Below, piece after piece: positions 14,563-22,342 of a DNA stretch of 36,951 nt. A program made the translations under genes and the position numbers. Numbering within the stretch: position 1 is the stretch's first letter; every line of letters starts with the position of its first letter. The notes beneath the pieces were generated by a model. That model saw only the letters and a program-made list of their open reading frames with translations. It did not search any database and was not told the DNA's origin. Origin of the DNA: Lachnospiraceae bacterium (GTDB taxonomy: Bacteria > Bacillota_A > Clostridia > Lachnospirales > Lachnospiraceae); NCBI GenBank assembly GCA_009774465.1, contig VSNT01000022.1:1-36951 (forward strand), read 5' to 3'.

Positions 14563-15684
14563 TCACAGTTTCTTTTTTTCAGGAATCAGTGATACCTTTC
14601 TGCCGTTTTTTCTAAGTCCTTTGGCTTCGGAAAGCCTGCTTTCATAATTATCAGAATTATAAGATAAATAAGTAATTTCATCCGCCGCCTTTATTCCTGC
14701 CTTCTGCCGGCTAAGGGCAAGCATCAGATCATCTATTACAACTGCAAATCCAATTGCCGGCGATTCCTTTCCGAAATATCCCAGTAAATGATCATATCTT
14801 CCGCCCTTTACAATGGGCTCTCCCACTCCATAGGTATAAACTTTGAAAATCACTCCGGTATAATAATGATATTTACTGAGCATTCCAAGATCAAAGGATA
14901 CATATTTTTCAACCCCATACATGCAAAGAACCTGATACAGCTTAAAAAGCCGGTCAATGGCCAGATGGGAGCGGGAATTTAAGGCAAATTTTTCCGCCTC
15001 TTTTAAGACTTCCACTGTTCCAAAATAATCAGTAACCTTTAAAAGCGCTTTGCAGTAAGAATCATCAACGCCGCATCCTGCCAGCAATTCCTCCGCACCA
15101 AAAATATTTTTACCGGAAATCAACTCCCGAAGCTCATTTTCCGTCTGTTCATCCAGTCCAGCCTGTGCACAGATTCCTTTAAAATATTCCATCTGGCCAA
15201 TACTCACCTGAAATTCAGTTAAACCTGCGCTTAGAAGAGATTCCACAACAAGGGCTATCATTTCCCCGTCTGCTTCCACGCTGCCATCTCCAATTAACTC
15301 TGCCCCCATCTGGGTAACTTCTTTTAACTTTCCCTGCAGGCTGCTGGTATTGGTAAAGGTATTTCCTGCATAACAAAAACGGATAGGCATATTTTCATCC
15401 ATAAAATATTTTGCCGCACATCTTGCCATAGAAGGCGTAAAATCAGGCCGCAGAACCAGCGTATTTCCCTCTTTATCAAAAAACTTATACAGTTCCTTAG
15501 AGGGCGTAGTTCCGATTTCATTGGAAAACACATCAAAATACTCAAAAGTGGGTGTCTGGATATCCTGATATCCAAATAAATTAAGCTGGTTGTGAATCAA
15601 ATCTTCCACTGCAAGTTTTCCTGCATATTCTTTTCCATAAATATCTCTGACGCCTTCAGGCGTATGTATTAACTTTTTTATCAT
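14563..15684 (-). CDS. hisZ: ATP phosphoribosyltransferase regulatory subunit HisZ
   Basis: Catalytically inactive relative of histidyl-tRNA synthetase that forms an octamer with short HisG and gives histidine feedback. The 373 residues retain class II synthetase signatures: PEGVRDIYGKEY near the N-terminus, GNTLVLRPDFTPSMAR, and GGRYDHLLGYFGKESPAIGFA near 295-315. The anticodon-binding domain of true HisRS is missing. First gene of the his operon; GAGGTG lies five bases before the ATG. Confidence 0.95.
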   Translation of the reverse strand: MIKKLIHTPEGVRDIYGKEYAGKLAVEDLIHNQLNLFGYQDIQTPTFEYFDVFSNEIGTTPSKELYKFFDKEGNTLVLRPDFTPSMARCAAKYFMDENMPIRFCYAGNTFTNTSSLQGKLKEVTQMGAELIGDGSVEADGEMIALVVESLLSAGLTEFQVSIGQMEYFKGICAQAGLDEQTENELRELISGKNIFGAEELLAGCGVDDSYCKALLKVTDYFGTVEVLKEAEKFALNSRSHLAIDRLFKLYQVLCMYGVEKYVSFDLGMLSKYHYYTGVIFKVYTYGVGEPIVKGGRYDHLLGYFGKESPAIGFAVVIDDLMLALSRQKAGIKAADEITYLSYNSDNYESRLSEAKGLRKNGRKVSLIPEKKKL

Positions 15685-15702
15685 ATATTCACCTCTATGT
15701 TT

Positions 15703-15719
15703 ACATAATATTTTTATGT
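15703..15719. repeat. Inverted repeat in hisZ leader
   Basis: A perfect 6-bp inverted repeat (ACATAA, five-base spacer, TTATGT) lies between the predicted his transcription start and the ribosome-binding site. On the minus strand it begins within a TTGACA-like sequence. It may be a protein-binding site or a small hairpin. No T-box signature is visible in this leader. Confidence 0.4.
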
Positions 15720-15802
15720 CAACCTATCACTTTTAATCCGCAACTTACTTTCTTGATTTAAAGTGCTAATTCATTACCGTGTTATCAGGCAAAACTATTG
15801 GT

Positions 15803-15831
15803 AGTATACTAAAAACAAACTGTTTTGTCAA
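15803..15831 (-). promoter_or_regulatory. Sigma-A-type promoter of his operon
   Basis: A perfect TTGACA (15826-15831) and TATACT (15803-15808) are spaced by 17 bases on the minus strand. Transcription should start near 15796, leaving a leader of about 110 bases before hisZ. Confidence 0.85.
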
Positions 15832-15857
15832 ACAAACCATTTGCCTCTTTTTATCCC

Positions 15858-16391
15858 TTACGCCCTCTCATCCAGATCTTTGCTCAGCATATCAAGATAA
15901 GGAACAAAGATCCCGTGCTTTTTTGGTAAAACATATTCAGGGTTTAATTCCTCATAAAGAAAGCTTTTTCTGCCGCCGTTTTCTGCTCTGTCCCAGAAAA
16001 ATTTCAACATTTCAAAGGGAAGATAATAAAATTCATCCTTATGCGAAAAATAAATCAAAAAAAATGCAACACCGCCCTGACTTTCAAACCGCTCCATAAA
16101 GGTTACCTGATGATGATGAATGTTTTGAAGGGCAAATCTGTCTGTGGCACATTCCTTTGCATCAAAGCAGACCGGAATTCCCTGCACTACGCCGATATAA
16201 TCCACGGTACTTTTCTGCTCAAAATAAGCAAGTGTAATGTGTCTGGTAGCCTTGTCAATATTGATCGGGGTTATTGGAGTTGGTATTTTCTGGATAAGAG
16301 CCAGGTTGTTTTCCATATATTTTTCATTGGTCCTGTTGATCAAATCTTCCAGGGTAGATCCTCTAAGACCTCTTGAACTCCATGTTGCCAT
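15858..16391 (-). CDS. recU: Holliday junction resolvase RecU
   Basis: Resolves four-way DNA junctions in Firmicutes recombination and chromosome segregation. I chose the ATG at 16391 (MATWSSRGLRG) because AAGGAG lies six bases upstream, giving 177 residues; an ATG at 16412 has no such site. The nuclease core is visible: STVDYIGVVQGIPVCFDAKE near 68-87, with the conserved Asp, Asp-x-Lys-Glu, followed by FALQNIHHHQ and FFWDRAENGGRKS. The start overlaps the end of the pseudouridine synthase gene by a few residues. In Bacillus it neighbours a penicillin-binding protein gene; here it does not. Confidence 0.94.
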   Translation of the reverse strand: MATWSSRGLRGSTLEDLINRTNEKYMENNLALIQKIPTPITPINIDKATRHITLAYFEQKSTVDYIGVVQGIPVCFDAKECATDRFALQNIHHHQVTFMERFESQGGVAFFLIYFSHKDEFYYLPFEMLKFFWDRAENGGRKSFLYEELNPEYVLPKKHGIFVPYLDMLSKDLDERA

Positions 16392-16401
16392 AGCCTTCTC
16401 C

Positions 16402-17394
16402 TTATTTCGCACTCATTATTCGTTCAAATATTTCAGGAACAGGAACCTCAATTCTCTGTCCACTTAACCGTTCAAAAGGAGCTTCAAGCTCTGGAAACTC
16501 CAGCCGACTGGCATACAAAAGCTGGCTGTTTACCTGAAACCGTCTCTTATACTTATCATTCCACTGTCTGTCCCCATATTTATAATCTCCAAGCAGTGGA
16601 TGTCCTGTACTGGCTAAATGAATACGAATCTGGTGAGGTTTACCGGTAATAAGCTCTGCCTCCACCAGTGTTTTATCTGAATAAACCTGCACAGGATAAA
16701 ATCTGGTTTTAATATAAGCAGATTTTTCTTCGTTTTCTTTTGTCACAAGCCGGACTTTATTATTTTTTTCATCTTTAATCAGAAAACCTTCCAACGTTTC
16801 TTCCTTTTGGACATTTCCTTTCACCAGCATACGATAAAATTTTCTTATTTTTCGTTCCTTAATCAGTTGATTCATTTTCTGGCTGCCAGCCAGAGTTTTA
16901 GCGCCTATTACAAGCCCCATTGTATTCCGGTCAAGCCGGTTGCAGACAGAAGGTTTAAAAGTAGAAAGAGATTTTTCATCCAGAATATTTTCTGCCAGCA
17001 GATATCCAATCATCCATTCATTTAAGGACAAGTCTGAAGGTGATGCTTTCTGAGATAAAACTCCGGCAGGTTTATTCATAAAAAGGACCTGCGCATCTTC
17101 ATAAATAATTTCAATCCCCTTAAGGGTGGAAAATGCCTTTTCATATTCATTGGATGCTGCATCTTTCTCTTTAAAGTTTTGAATTGTTTCCTCTGACAGG
17201 TAAAAAGAAAGGGTATCTCCCACAATAAGTTTTTCGCTGCCCTGTGCCTTTTTTCCATTTAATGTAATATTTTTTCTGCGCAGCATTTTATAAAAAAAGG
17301 ACACAGGAGCCAAGGGCATAAATTTATGCAAAAATTTATCCAGTCGTTGTCCCGCTTCATTTTCTTTGATTTCTATCTGCTGCATACTTAACAC
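16402..17394 (-). CDS. RluC/RluD-type pseudouridine synthase
   Basis: Pseudouridine synthase of about 330 residues acting on 23S rRNA or tRNA. The N-terminus is an S4 RNA-binding domain (about 10-65, AGQRLDKFLHKFMPL), followed by the RluD-type catalytic domain. The catalytic Asp lies in NRLDRNTMGLVIGAKT near 155, preceded by the loop NKPAGVLSQK; GKPHQIRIHLASTGHPLLGDYKYG near 265-285 (two segments) closes the fold. The first possible start is GTG at 17394; the ATG at 17385 is equally plausible and neither has a strong site. The substrate cannot be told from sequence. Confidence 0.93.
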   Translation of the reverse strand: MLSMQQIEIKENEAGQRLDKFLHKFMPLAPVSFFYKMLRRKNITLNGKKAQGSEKLIVGDTLSFYLSEETIQNFKEKDAASNEYEKAFSTLKGIEIIYEDAQVLFMNKPAGVLSQKASPSDLSLNEWMIGYLLAENILDEKSLSTFKPSVCNRLDRNTMGLVIGAKTLAGSQKMNQLIKERKIRKFYRMLVKGNVQKEETLEGFLIKDEKNNKVRLVTKENEEKSAYIKTRFYPVQVYSDKTLVEAELITGKPHQIRIHLASTGHPLLGDYKYGDRQWNDKYKRRFQVNSQLLYASRLEFPELEAPFERLSGQRIEVPVPEIFERIMSAK

Positions 17395-17425
17395 CCGGTC
17401 ATATTCTTTCTTTTATACTTTCATA

Positions 17426-17995
17426 TTATAGAGAAATATCATACAATACAATTCTTACTTCATCATCTTTTTTGGGATCATATTCCTGATTCATAACATT
17501 TAACCCCTCAAGCTGTTCACAATATTTTTGAATATCTTCTGTTACTGTAATTGTCATATCCTTCATACCGCCCTGCTTTAACATGGTGGTCAGATGTTCC
17601 TTAAATTCTTTGTTGTGAAAGTTCTCTGCTTCTGTGTATGCAAGGATAATCTTATCTTCCACAACCATATGACTGATGGAAAAATTATTCTGATAAGAAG
17701 TAAAAAACATATCATACATTCCAATCAGATGTCCTTCAACAGGACGAATCAGTTCCATTGCCCTCCTGCTGCATCCTTTTGCCCTGAAAAACATGATCAG
17801 ATTGACCAGACTTTTACAGGCCGGAAGGCATCCTAAAACAGCTATGATGGTAAGCAGATTTTTTCTGCTTCCGGTGGTTACATAACCGGCAATAAAAATT
17901 GCAATGGAAATTGCAAAAAAAGCAATTGTCCTTATAAGAACACGGCTTCTTTTTGTTTTTAAATATCCATAAGTTCCTTTTACTGCTTTTTTCAC
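17426..17995 (-). CDS. Membrane protein with two N-terminal transmembrane segments, unknown
   Basis: Protein of 189 residues that I do not recognise by function. Two membrane segments lie at about 21-40 (IRTIAFFAISIAIFIAGYV) and 47-70, then a soluble domain of about 115 residues with LIRPVEGHLIGMYDMFF and a C-terminal DDEVRIVLYDISL. The soluble part probably faces the cytoplasm. The start is GTG, overlapping the YgiQ stop by four bases (GTGA), with AAGGAG inside the YgiQ end, so the genes are translationally coupled. A restriction-endonuclease-like fold is possible but not shown. Confidence 0.75.
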   Translation of the reverse strand: MKKAVKGTYGYLKTKRSRVLIRTIAFFAISIAIFIAGYVTTGSRKNLLTIIAVLGCLPACKSLVNLIMFFRAKGCSRRAMELIRPVEGHLIGMYDMFFTSYQNNFSISHMVVEDKIILAYTEAENFHNKEFKEHLTTMLKQGGMKDMTITVTEDIQKYCEQLEGLNVMNQEYDPKKDDEVRIVLYDISL

Positions 17996-19923
17996 TTTAC
18001 TGTCTCCTTATGTTTTTTTGCATGTCTGTTTCTGATGGTTTTCTTCTTTTTACTGTTTTTTGAAACTGTCTGACCGGCGGATTTATGAAACTTTTCTCTG
18101 TCATTTCCATAAGGCTTTATCAGGCATTTTTTATCAAATCCAATCAGATCTTCCCGGCCAGCCTTTATCAGCGCTTCCCGTACCAGTTTATAATTTTTCG
18201 GATCGCGATATTGAATCAATGCTCTCTGCATATTTTTTTCATGAGGATTTTTGCATACATAAACCTTAGAGCCATCTCTTGGATCAATCCCTGTATAGTA
18301 CATAACCGTAGAAAGGGTGGATGGGGTAGGATAAAAATCCTGTACCTGTTCCGGCATATATCCAAAATCTCTTAAGTATTCCGCAAGCTCTACTGCCTCC
18401 TTTAAAGATGCTCCCGGGTGGGAAGACATAAGATAAGGCACAAGATACTGTTTTTTCCCAAGAGAGGCATTTATTTTTTCATACTTTTTTACAAACTGCT
18501 CATAAACCGCTCGCCTGGGCTTGCCCATTTTCTCAAGAACTGCATCTGAAATATGCTCAGGAGCCACTTTAAGCTGGCCGCTTACATGATGCTCTGCCAG
18601 TTCTTTTAAAAAAGCATCACTTTTATCTGCAAGAAGATAGTCAAACCGGATGCCGGAACGAATAAATACCTTTTTAACGCCCTTAAGGGCACGCAGTTTT
18701 CTAAGAAGGTTCACATAATCCTGATGATCCGCATTTATATTTTTACAGGGAGAGGGAAACAGACACTGCTTATCAGGGCAGACGCCGCTCTTTAACTGCT
18801 TGGCACATGCAGGATGCCGGAAATTGGCTGTGGGACCTCCCACATCATGAATATACCCTTTAAAATCCGGATCTTTTGTCATCTCCTTTGCTTCTCTTAA
18901 AATGGATTCATGGCTTCGTACTTGAACAATCCTTCCCTGATGGAAAGTCAAAGCGCAAAAGCTGCATCCGCCAAAGCAGCCTCTGTTACTGACCAGAGAA
19001 AATTTAACTTCTGCTATCGCCGGAACACCTCCCATTTCCTCATAGGAAGGATGGTAAGTCCTCATATAGTGCAATTCATAAACCTGATCCATTTCACTCA
19101 TGGTAAGCGGTTTTTGCGGCGGATTTTGAACTACAAATGTTCCGTCCGGATAGGCTTCCGCAAGAATTCTGGCAGTAAAAGGATCGGTATTTTTATATTG
19201 AATCCCAAAACTTTCTGCATATTTTTGGGAATTTTCCTTCATTTCTTCATAAGATGGAAGGAAAACTGCATTGCAGGACTTTTCCTTCCATCCTGTAATT
19301 CCTGAAAGAACCCTTGTTTTATAGACAGTTCCTGGAATAAAGGTAATATCTTTTACAGAAATCCCGCCATCAAGCGCCTCGGCAATTTCCACAATGGAAC
19401 GCTCTCCCATTCCGTAAGAAATCAAATCTGCCTGACTGTCTAAAAGAATGGAACGCTTTAAGGAATTACTCCAGTAATCATAGTGAGCCAGCCTTCTTAA
19501 GCTGGCCTCAATCCCGCCTATGATAACAGGAACATCCTTATACTTTCGCCTCAGAAGATTGCCATATACAACAGCAGCATAGTCAGGGCGCTTTCCAACT
19601 GCGCCTCCAGGCGTGTAGGCATCTGTGCTGCGTCTTTTTTTGGAAACAAAATAGTGATTTACCATAGAATCCATATTTCCGGCGGAAATAAGAAAGGCAA
19701 GTCTGGGTTTTCCCAAAATGGTTATGCTGTTTTCATCTTTCCAGTCCGGTTGTGAAATAATCCCCACCCGATATCCATGTGCCTCCAAAACCCGGCTGAT
19801 CACAGCATGTCCAAAGGAAGGATGATCCACATAGGCATCCCCTATTATATAAACAAAGTCAAGCTGCTCAATTCCTCTGTCCATCATATCCTGACGGGAA
19901 ACTGGTAAAAATCCGTTTTTCAA
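17992..19923 (-). CDS. YgiQ family radical SAM protein
   Basis: Radical SAM protein of 643 residues of the YgiQ (UPF0313) family, whose reaction is unknown. The cluster motif is SNRGCFGGCSFCALTFHQGR (Cys-x3-Cys-x2-Cys) near residue 320. The N-terminal region has FGHAVISRVLEAHGYRVGI, typical of the family, and later Cys residues (KQCLFPSPC) and VAPEHISDAVLEKMGKP are also present. The start codon is TTG with a full AAGGAGG five bases before it. The C-terminus is lysine-rich. It is coupled to the downstream membrane protein. Confidence 0.93.
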   Translation of the reverse strand: MKNGFLPVSRQDMMDRGIEQLDFVYIIGDAYVDHPSFGHAVISRVLEAHGYRVGIISQPDWKDENSITILGKPRLAFLISAGNMDSMVNHYFVSKKRRSTDAYTPGGAVGKRPDYAAVVYGNLLRRKYKDVPVIIGGIEASLRRLAHYDYWSNSLKRSILLDSQADLISYGMGERSIVEIAEALDGGISVKDITFIPGTVYKTRVLSGITGWKEKSCNAVFLPSYEEMKENSQKYAESFGIQYKNTDPFTARILAEAYPDGTFVVQNPPQKPLTMSEMDQVYELHYMRTYHPSYEEMGGVPAIAEVKFSLVSNRGCFGGCSFCALTFHQGRIVQVRSHESILREAKEMTKDPDFKGYIHDVGGPTANFRHPACAKQLKSGVCPDKQCLFPSPCKNINADHQDYVNLLRKLRALKGVKKVFIRSGIRFDYLLADKSDAFLKELAEHHVSGQLKVAPEHISDAVLEKMGKPRRAVYEQFVKKYEKINASLGKKQYLVPYLMSSHPGASLKEAVELAEYLRDFGYMPEQVQDFYPTPSTLSTVMYYTGIDPRDGSKVYVCKNPHEKNMQRALIQYRDPKNYKLVREALIKAGREDLIGFDKKCLIKPYGNDREKFHKSAGQTVSKNSKKKKTIRNRHAKKHKETVK

Positions 19924-19998
19924 ACAATCCTCCTTGTTTTCCGAAGGAAAATCCGAGCCCCTCTGGCGAGGAGAGGATTTATCCTCCTTTTTTTCCTT

Positions 19999-20652
19999 CT
20001 AAAGCTTTGATACAATATCAAAATAGTCTTCTATAAAGTAATCGGAAAGTCTTATTTTCTCTTCTTTTTGTTGACTGGAATAGTCATCATCCACTGCACA
20101 CACTTGCATACCGGCAGCTTTGCCCGCCAAAATGCCGGGAATGATGTCCTCAAAAACAAGACACTTATCAGGCGCTGTATTACATCTTCTTGCTGCTTCC
20201 AGATAAATATCCGGTGATGGTTTTCCCTTTGCCACATCGCATCCTGTCACAATACTGTCAAAGTAATTCCGGATGCCATGAACCTGAATTACATTTTCCA
20301 CAAGTTCTCTGGAATTACTGGTTGCAATTCCCAGCCTGATATTGTTTTCATGACAATATTTGATAAATTCAAAGGCACCATTTTTCAGTGGAACCTGATA
20401 GGTATATTTATCCCATGCCATATGATTCCAGTCCGATTTTATCTGCTCCAGAGAATCCGGTATTTGAAATTTTTCCTTAAAATAAAATGCAGTTTCCGAA
20501 AAACTCATTCCTTCAATTTCCATCTGGAGTTTTTCAGGAAGCGCTATTCCAAACTTACGTAAATACTCAACATCAATTTCCTGCCATATCCACATGGAAT
20601 CTACTAAAGATCCATCCAAATCAAATAATACTGCTTCTATGTTTTCAAGCAT
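19999..20652 (-). CDS. HAD-superfamily phosphatase, beta-phosphoglucomutase-like
   Basis: HAD hydrolase of 217 residues with a helical cap (subfamily I). Motif I is VLFDLDGSLVDS near 8-19, motif II IATSNS near 111, the motif III Lys is in KGKPSPDIYLEAA near 143, and motif IV is VFEDIIPGILAG near 164. It most likely removes phosphate from a small sugar or nucleotide, but the substrate is not set by sequence. The start overlaps the end of the RsuA-type gene by 16 bases, so the two are co-translated. Confidence 0.9.
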   Translation of the reverse strand: MLENIEAVLFDLDGSLVDSMWIWQEIDVEYLRKFGIALPEKLQMEIEGMSFSETAFYFKEKFQIPDSLEQIKSDWNHMAWDKYTYQVPLKNGAFEFIKYCHENNIRLGIATSNSRELVENVIQVHGIRNYFDSIVTGCDVAKGKPSPDIYLEAARRCNTAPDKCLVFEDIIPGILAGKAAGMQVCAVDDDYSSQQKEEKIRLSDYFIEDYFDIVSKL

Positions 20653-21368
20653 AATGCGTCAACCTCTTCTTTTGTTAATTCTCTGACCTGCCCCTCTGAA
20701 AGTCTCTGGTCTAAAACCAGTGTTCCCATAGACAGCCGCTTTAAATAAATTACATTTCGCCCCACTGCATGAAACATCCGCTTTATTTGATGATACTTTC
20801 CTTCCATAATGGTAATCATACACTGATTTTCATTTCTGTCTTCAATAACCGCCGGCAGTGTTTTTTCCTTCTGGCCTATCATAATGCCATTTTCCAGGGC
20901 CTGGACCATTTCATCACTGATGGGCCCGTCTGTTTTTACAAAGTACTTCTTAGGCACATGATTTTTAGGGGAAAGCAAATTGTGTGAAAGTTCTCCGTTG
21001 TTTGTTAAAAGAAGCAGCCCCACCGTATCCTTATCAAGACGTCCCACCGGAGAAATATCCTTTAACGGAATCCCTGTAAGAGAGCCGCATTTTGAAAGTT
21101 CAGCACGAAGCACATCAAGAACTGTTCTGTCTGTTTCATCCCGGGTAGCAGTAATCACGCCGGAAGGTTTATTCATCATATAATACACATAAGGCACGTA
21201 CCTGTATACTTTTCCCTGACAGGTGATAACCACAGTATTTTCATCTACATGAGTTTCCGGCTTTTTAACCACTCGGCCATCTGCACAGACCAAACCCTTT
21301 TTAATCAATTCCTTTACCTGGCTTCTGGAACCTATATTCATTTCGCATAATAACTTATCAATTCTCAT
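20637..21368 (-). CDS. RsuA/RluB-type pseudouridine synthase
   Basis: Pseudouridine synthase of about 243 residues, similar to RsuA, which modifies 16S rRNA. The N-terminal S4 domain starts MRIDKLLCEMNIGSRSQVKEL, matching the family's usual beginning, so I chose the ATG at 21368 over the one at 21380. The catalytic Asp is in VGRLDKDTVGLLLLTN near 105, and EGKYHQIKRMFHAVGRNV lies near 190. No good ribosome-binding site precedes either start, and the divergent YlbJ-like gene begins only 38 bases away. Confidence 0.92.
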   Translation of the reverse strand: MRIDKLLCEMNIGSRSQVKELIKKGLVCADGRVVKKPETHVDENTVVITCQGKVYRYVPYVYYMMNKPSGVITATRDETDRTVLDVLRAELSKCGSLTGIPLKDISPVGRLDKDTVGLLLLTNNGELSHNLLSPKNHVPKKYFVKTDGPISDEMVQALENGIMIGQKEKTLPAVIEDRNENQCMITIMEGKYHQIKRMFHAVGRNVIYLKRLSMGTLVLDQRLSEGQVRELTKEEVDALCLKT

Positions 21369-21406
21369 AAGTATTATCATATCACAAATCTGGAAAAGAA
21401 CCTATC

Positions 21407-22342
21407 ATGAAACTGAAATTTTATATTTACACGTTTTTTGCCTTTCTGCTTACAGTTATCATTTTATCCTTTCCTGCTGCGTGCCTTTCCTTTTCCGTAA
21501 ATGGGCTTAATTTGTGGTTTGAGAGAATGATCCCTACCCTTTTTCCCTTTATGGTTCTCTCCGGCATAATGATTCGCATGAACCTGACAAGCTCCTTTGT
21601 CAAAGTTTTAAAGCCCTTTATTGGCAGAGCTTTTCAGCTAAGCGACTCCTGCATTTATGGCATTGTTATTGGTTTTTTATGCGGTTTTCCTATGGGGGCG
21701 CATGTAACAGCCCAATTGTACACCCAAAAGCAGATAAGCAAAAAAGAAGCGTCCCTTCTTTTGGCCTTTTGTAATAATATAGGTCCCGTATATTTTTTAA
21801 GTTTTGTCCTTCCAACCCTTAAACTGACCGGGACGGTTCCCTACTTATTTGCCATGTATGGCCTTCCCTTTTTATATGGACTGTTTCTGCGCTATACCAT
21901 TTACAGACAAAGTATTACCTTTAAGCATAAAACTCCTGTTTCCGGTTCCTACTTCTCTTTACTGAGGGCTCTGGATGAATCTGTTTTCAGTTCCCTCTAC
22001 AGCATTGCCAAACTGGGCGGGTATATGATTTTTTTTAACCTGCTGTTTATTCTTCCCGTTCTTGTTATGCGCCTGCTTCCCATTTCCTTAAGTCTGTCTG
22101 ATACAATTACAGGAAGTGTTGGCTGCCTGCTTGAAATCACAGGAGGTATTGGAATGCTTAAAGATAAAGCGCCTTTATGGGTACTGTGCATTCTTCCCTT
22201 TGGCGGCGCATCCTGCATTGTCCAGACATACAGCATGATTAAGGATACGGATCTGTCCATCACAGAATATGTGATGCATAAAATGATACTGACAGCTATT
22301 ACTGTTTTTTATTACCTCTTATTAACAGGTGTATCATTTTAG
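21407..22342 (+). CDS. YlbJ-like nucleoside-recognition (Gate) domain membrane protein
   Basis: Polytopic membrane protein of 311 residues with about eight membrane segments and the Gate-type core: MIPTLFPFMVLSGIMIRM near 41-58, IGFLCGFPMGAHVTAQLY near 88-105 and AFCNNIGPVYFLSF near 125. It resembles sporulation integral membrane protein YlbJ, which is about 400 residues in Bacillus, so this is a short form. Transported substrate, if any, is unknown. One of only two plus-strand genes in the window; its 3' end overlaps the amidase gene by 44 bases. The ribosome-binding site is weak (GGAAAAG). Confidence 0.75.
   Translation: MKLKFYIYTFFAFLLTVIILSFPAACLSFSVNGLNLWFERMIPTLFPFMVLSGIMIRMNLTSSFVKVLKPFIGRAFQLSDSCIYGIVIGFLCGFPMGAHVTAQLYTQKQISKKEASLLLAFCNNIGPVYFLSFVLPTLKLTGTVPYLFAMYGLPFLYGLFLRYTIYRQSITFKHKTPVSGSYFSLLRALDESVFSSLYSIAKLGGYMIFFNLLFILPVLVMRLLPISLSLSDTITGSVGCLLEITGGIGMLKDKAPLWVLCILPFGGASCIVQTYSMIKDTDLSITEYVMHKMILTAITVFYYLLLTGVSF

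Noticed and set aside
15685..15796. T-box riboswitch upstream of hisZ
   Set aside because: The leader is too short and lacks the conserved T-box core and an antiterminator/terminator pair.
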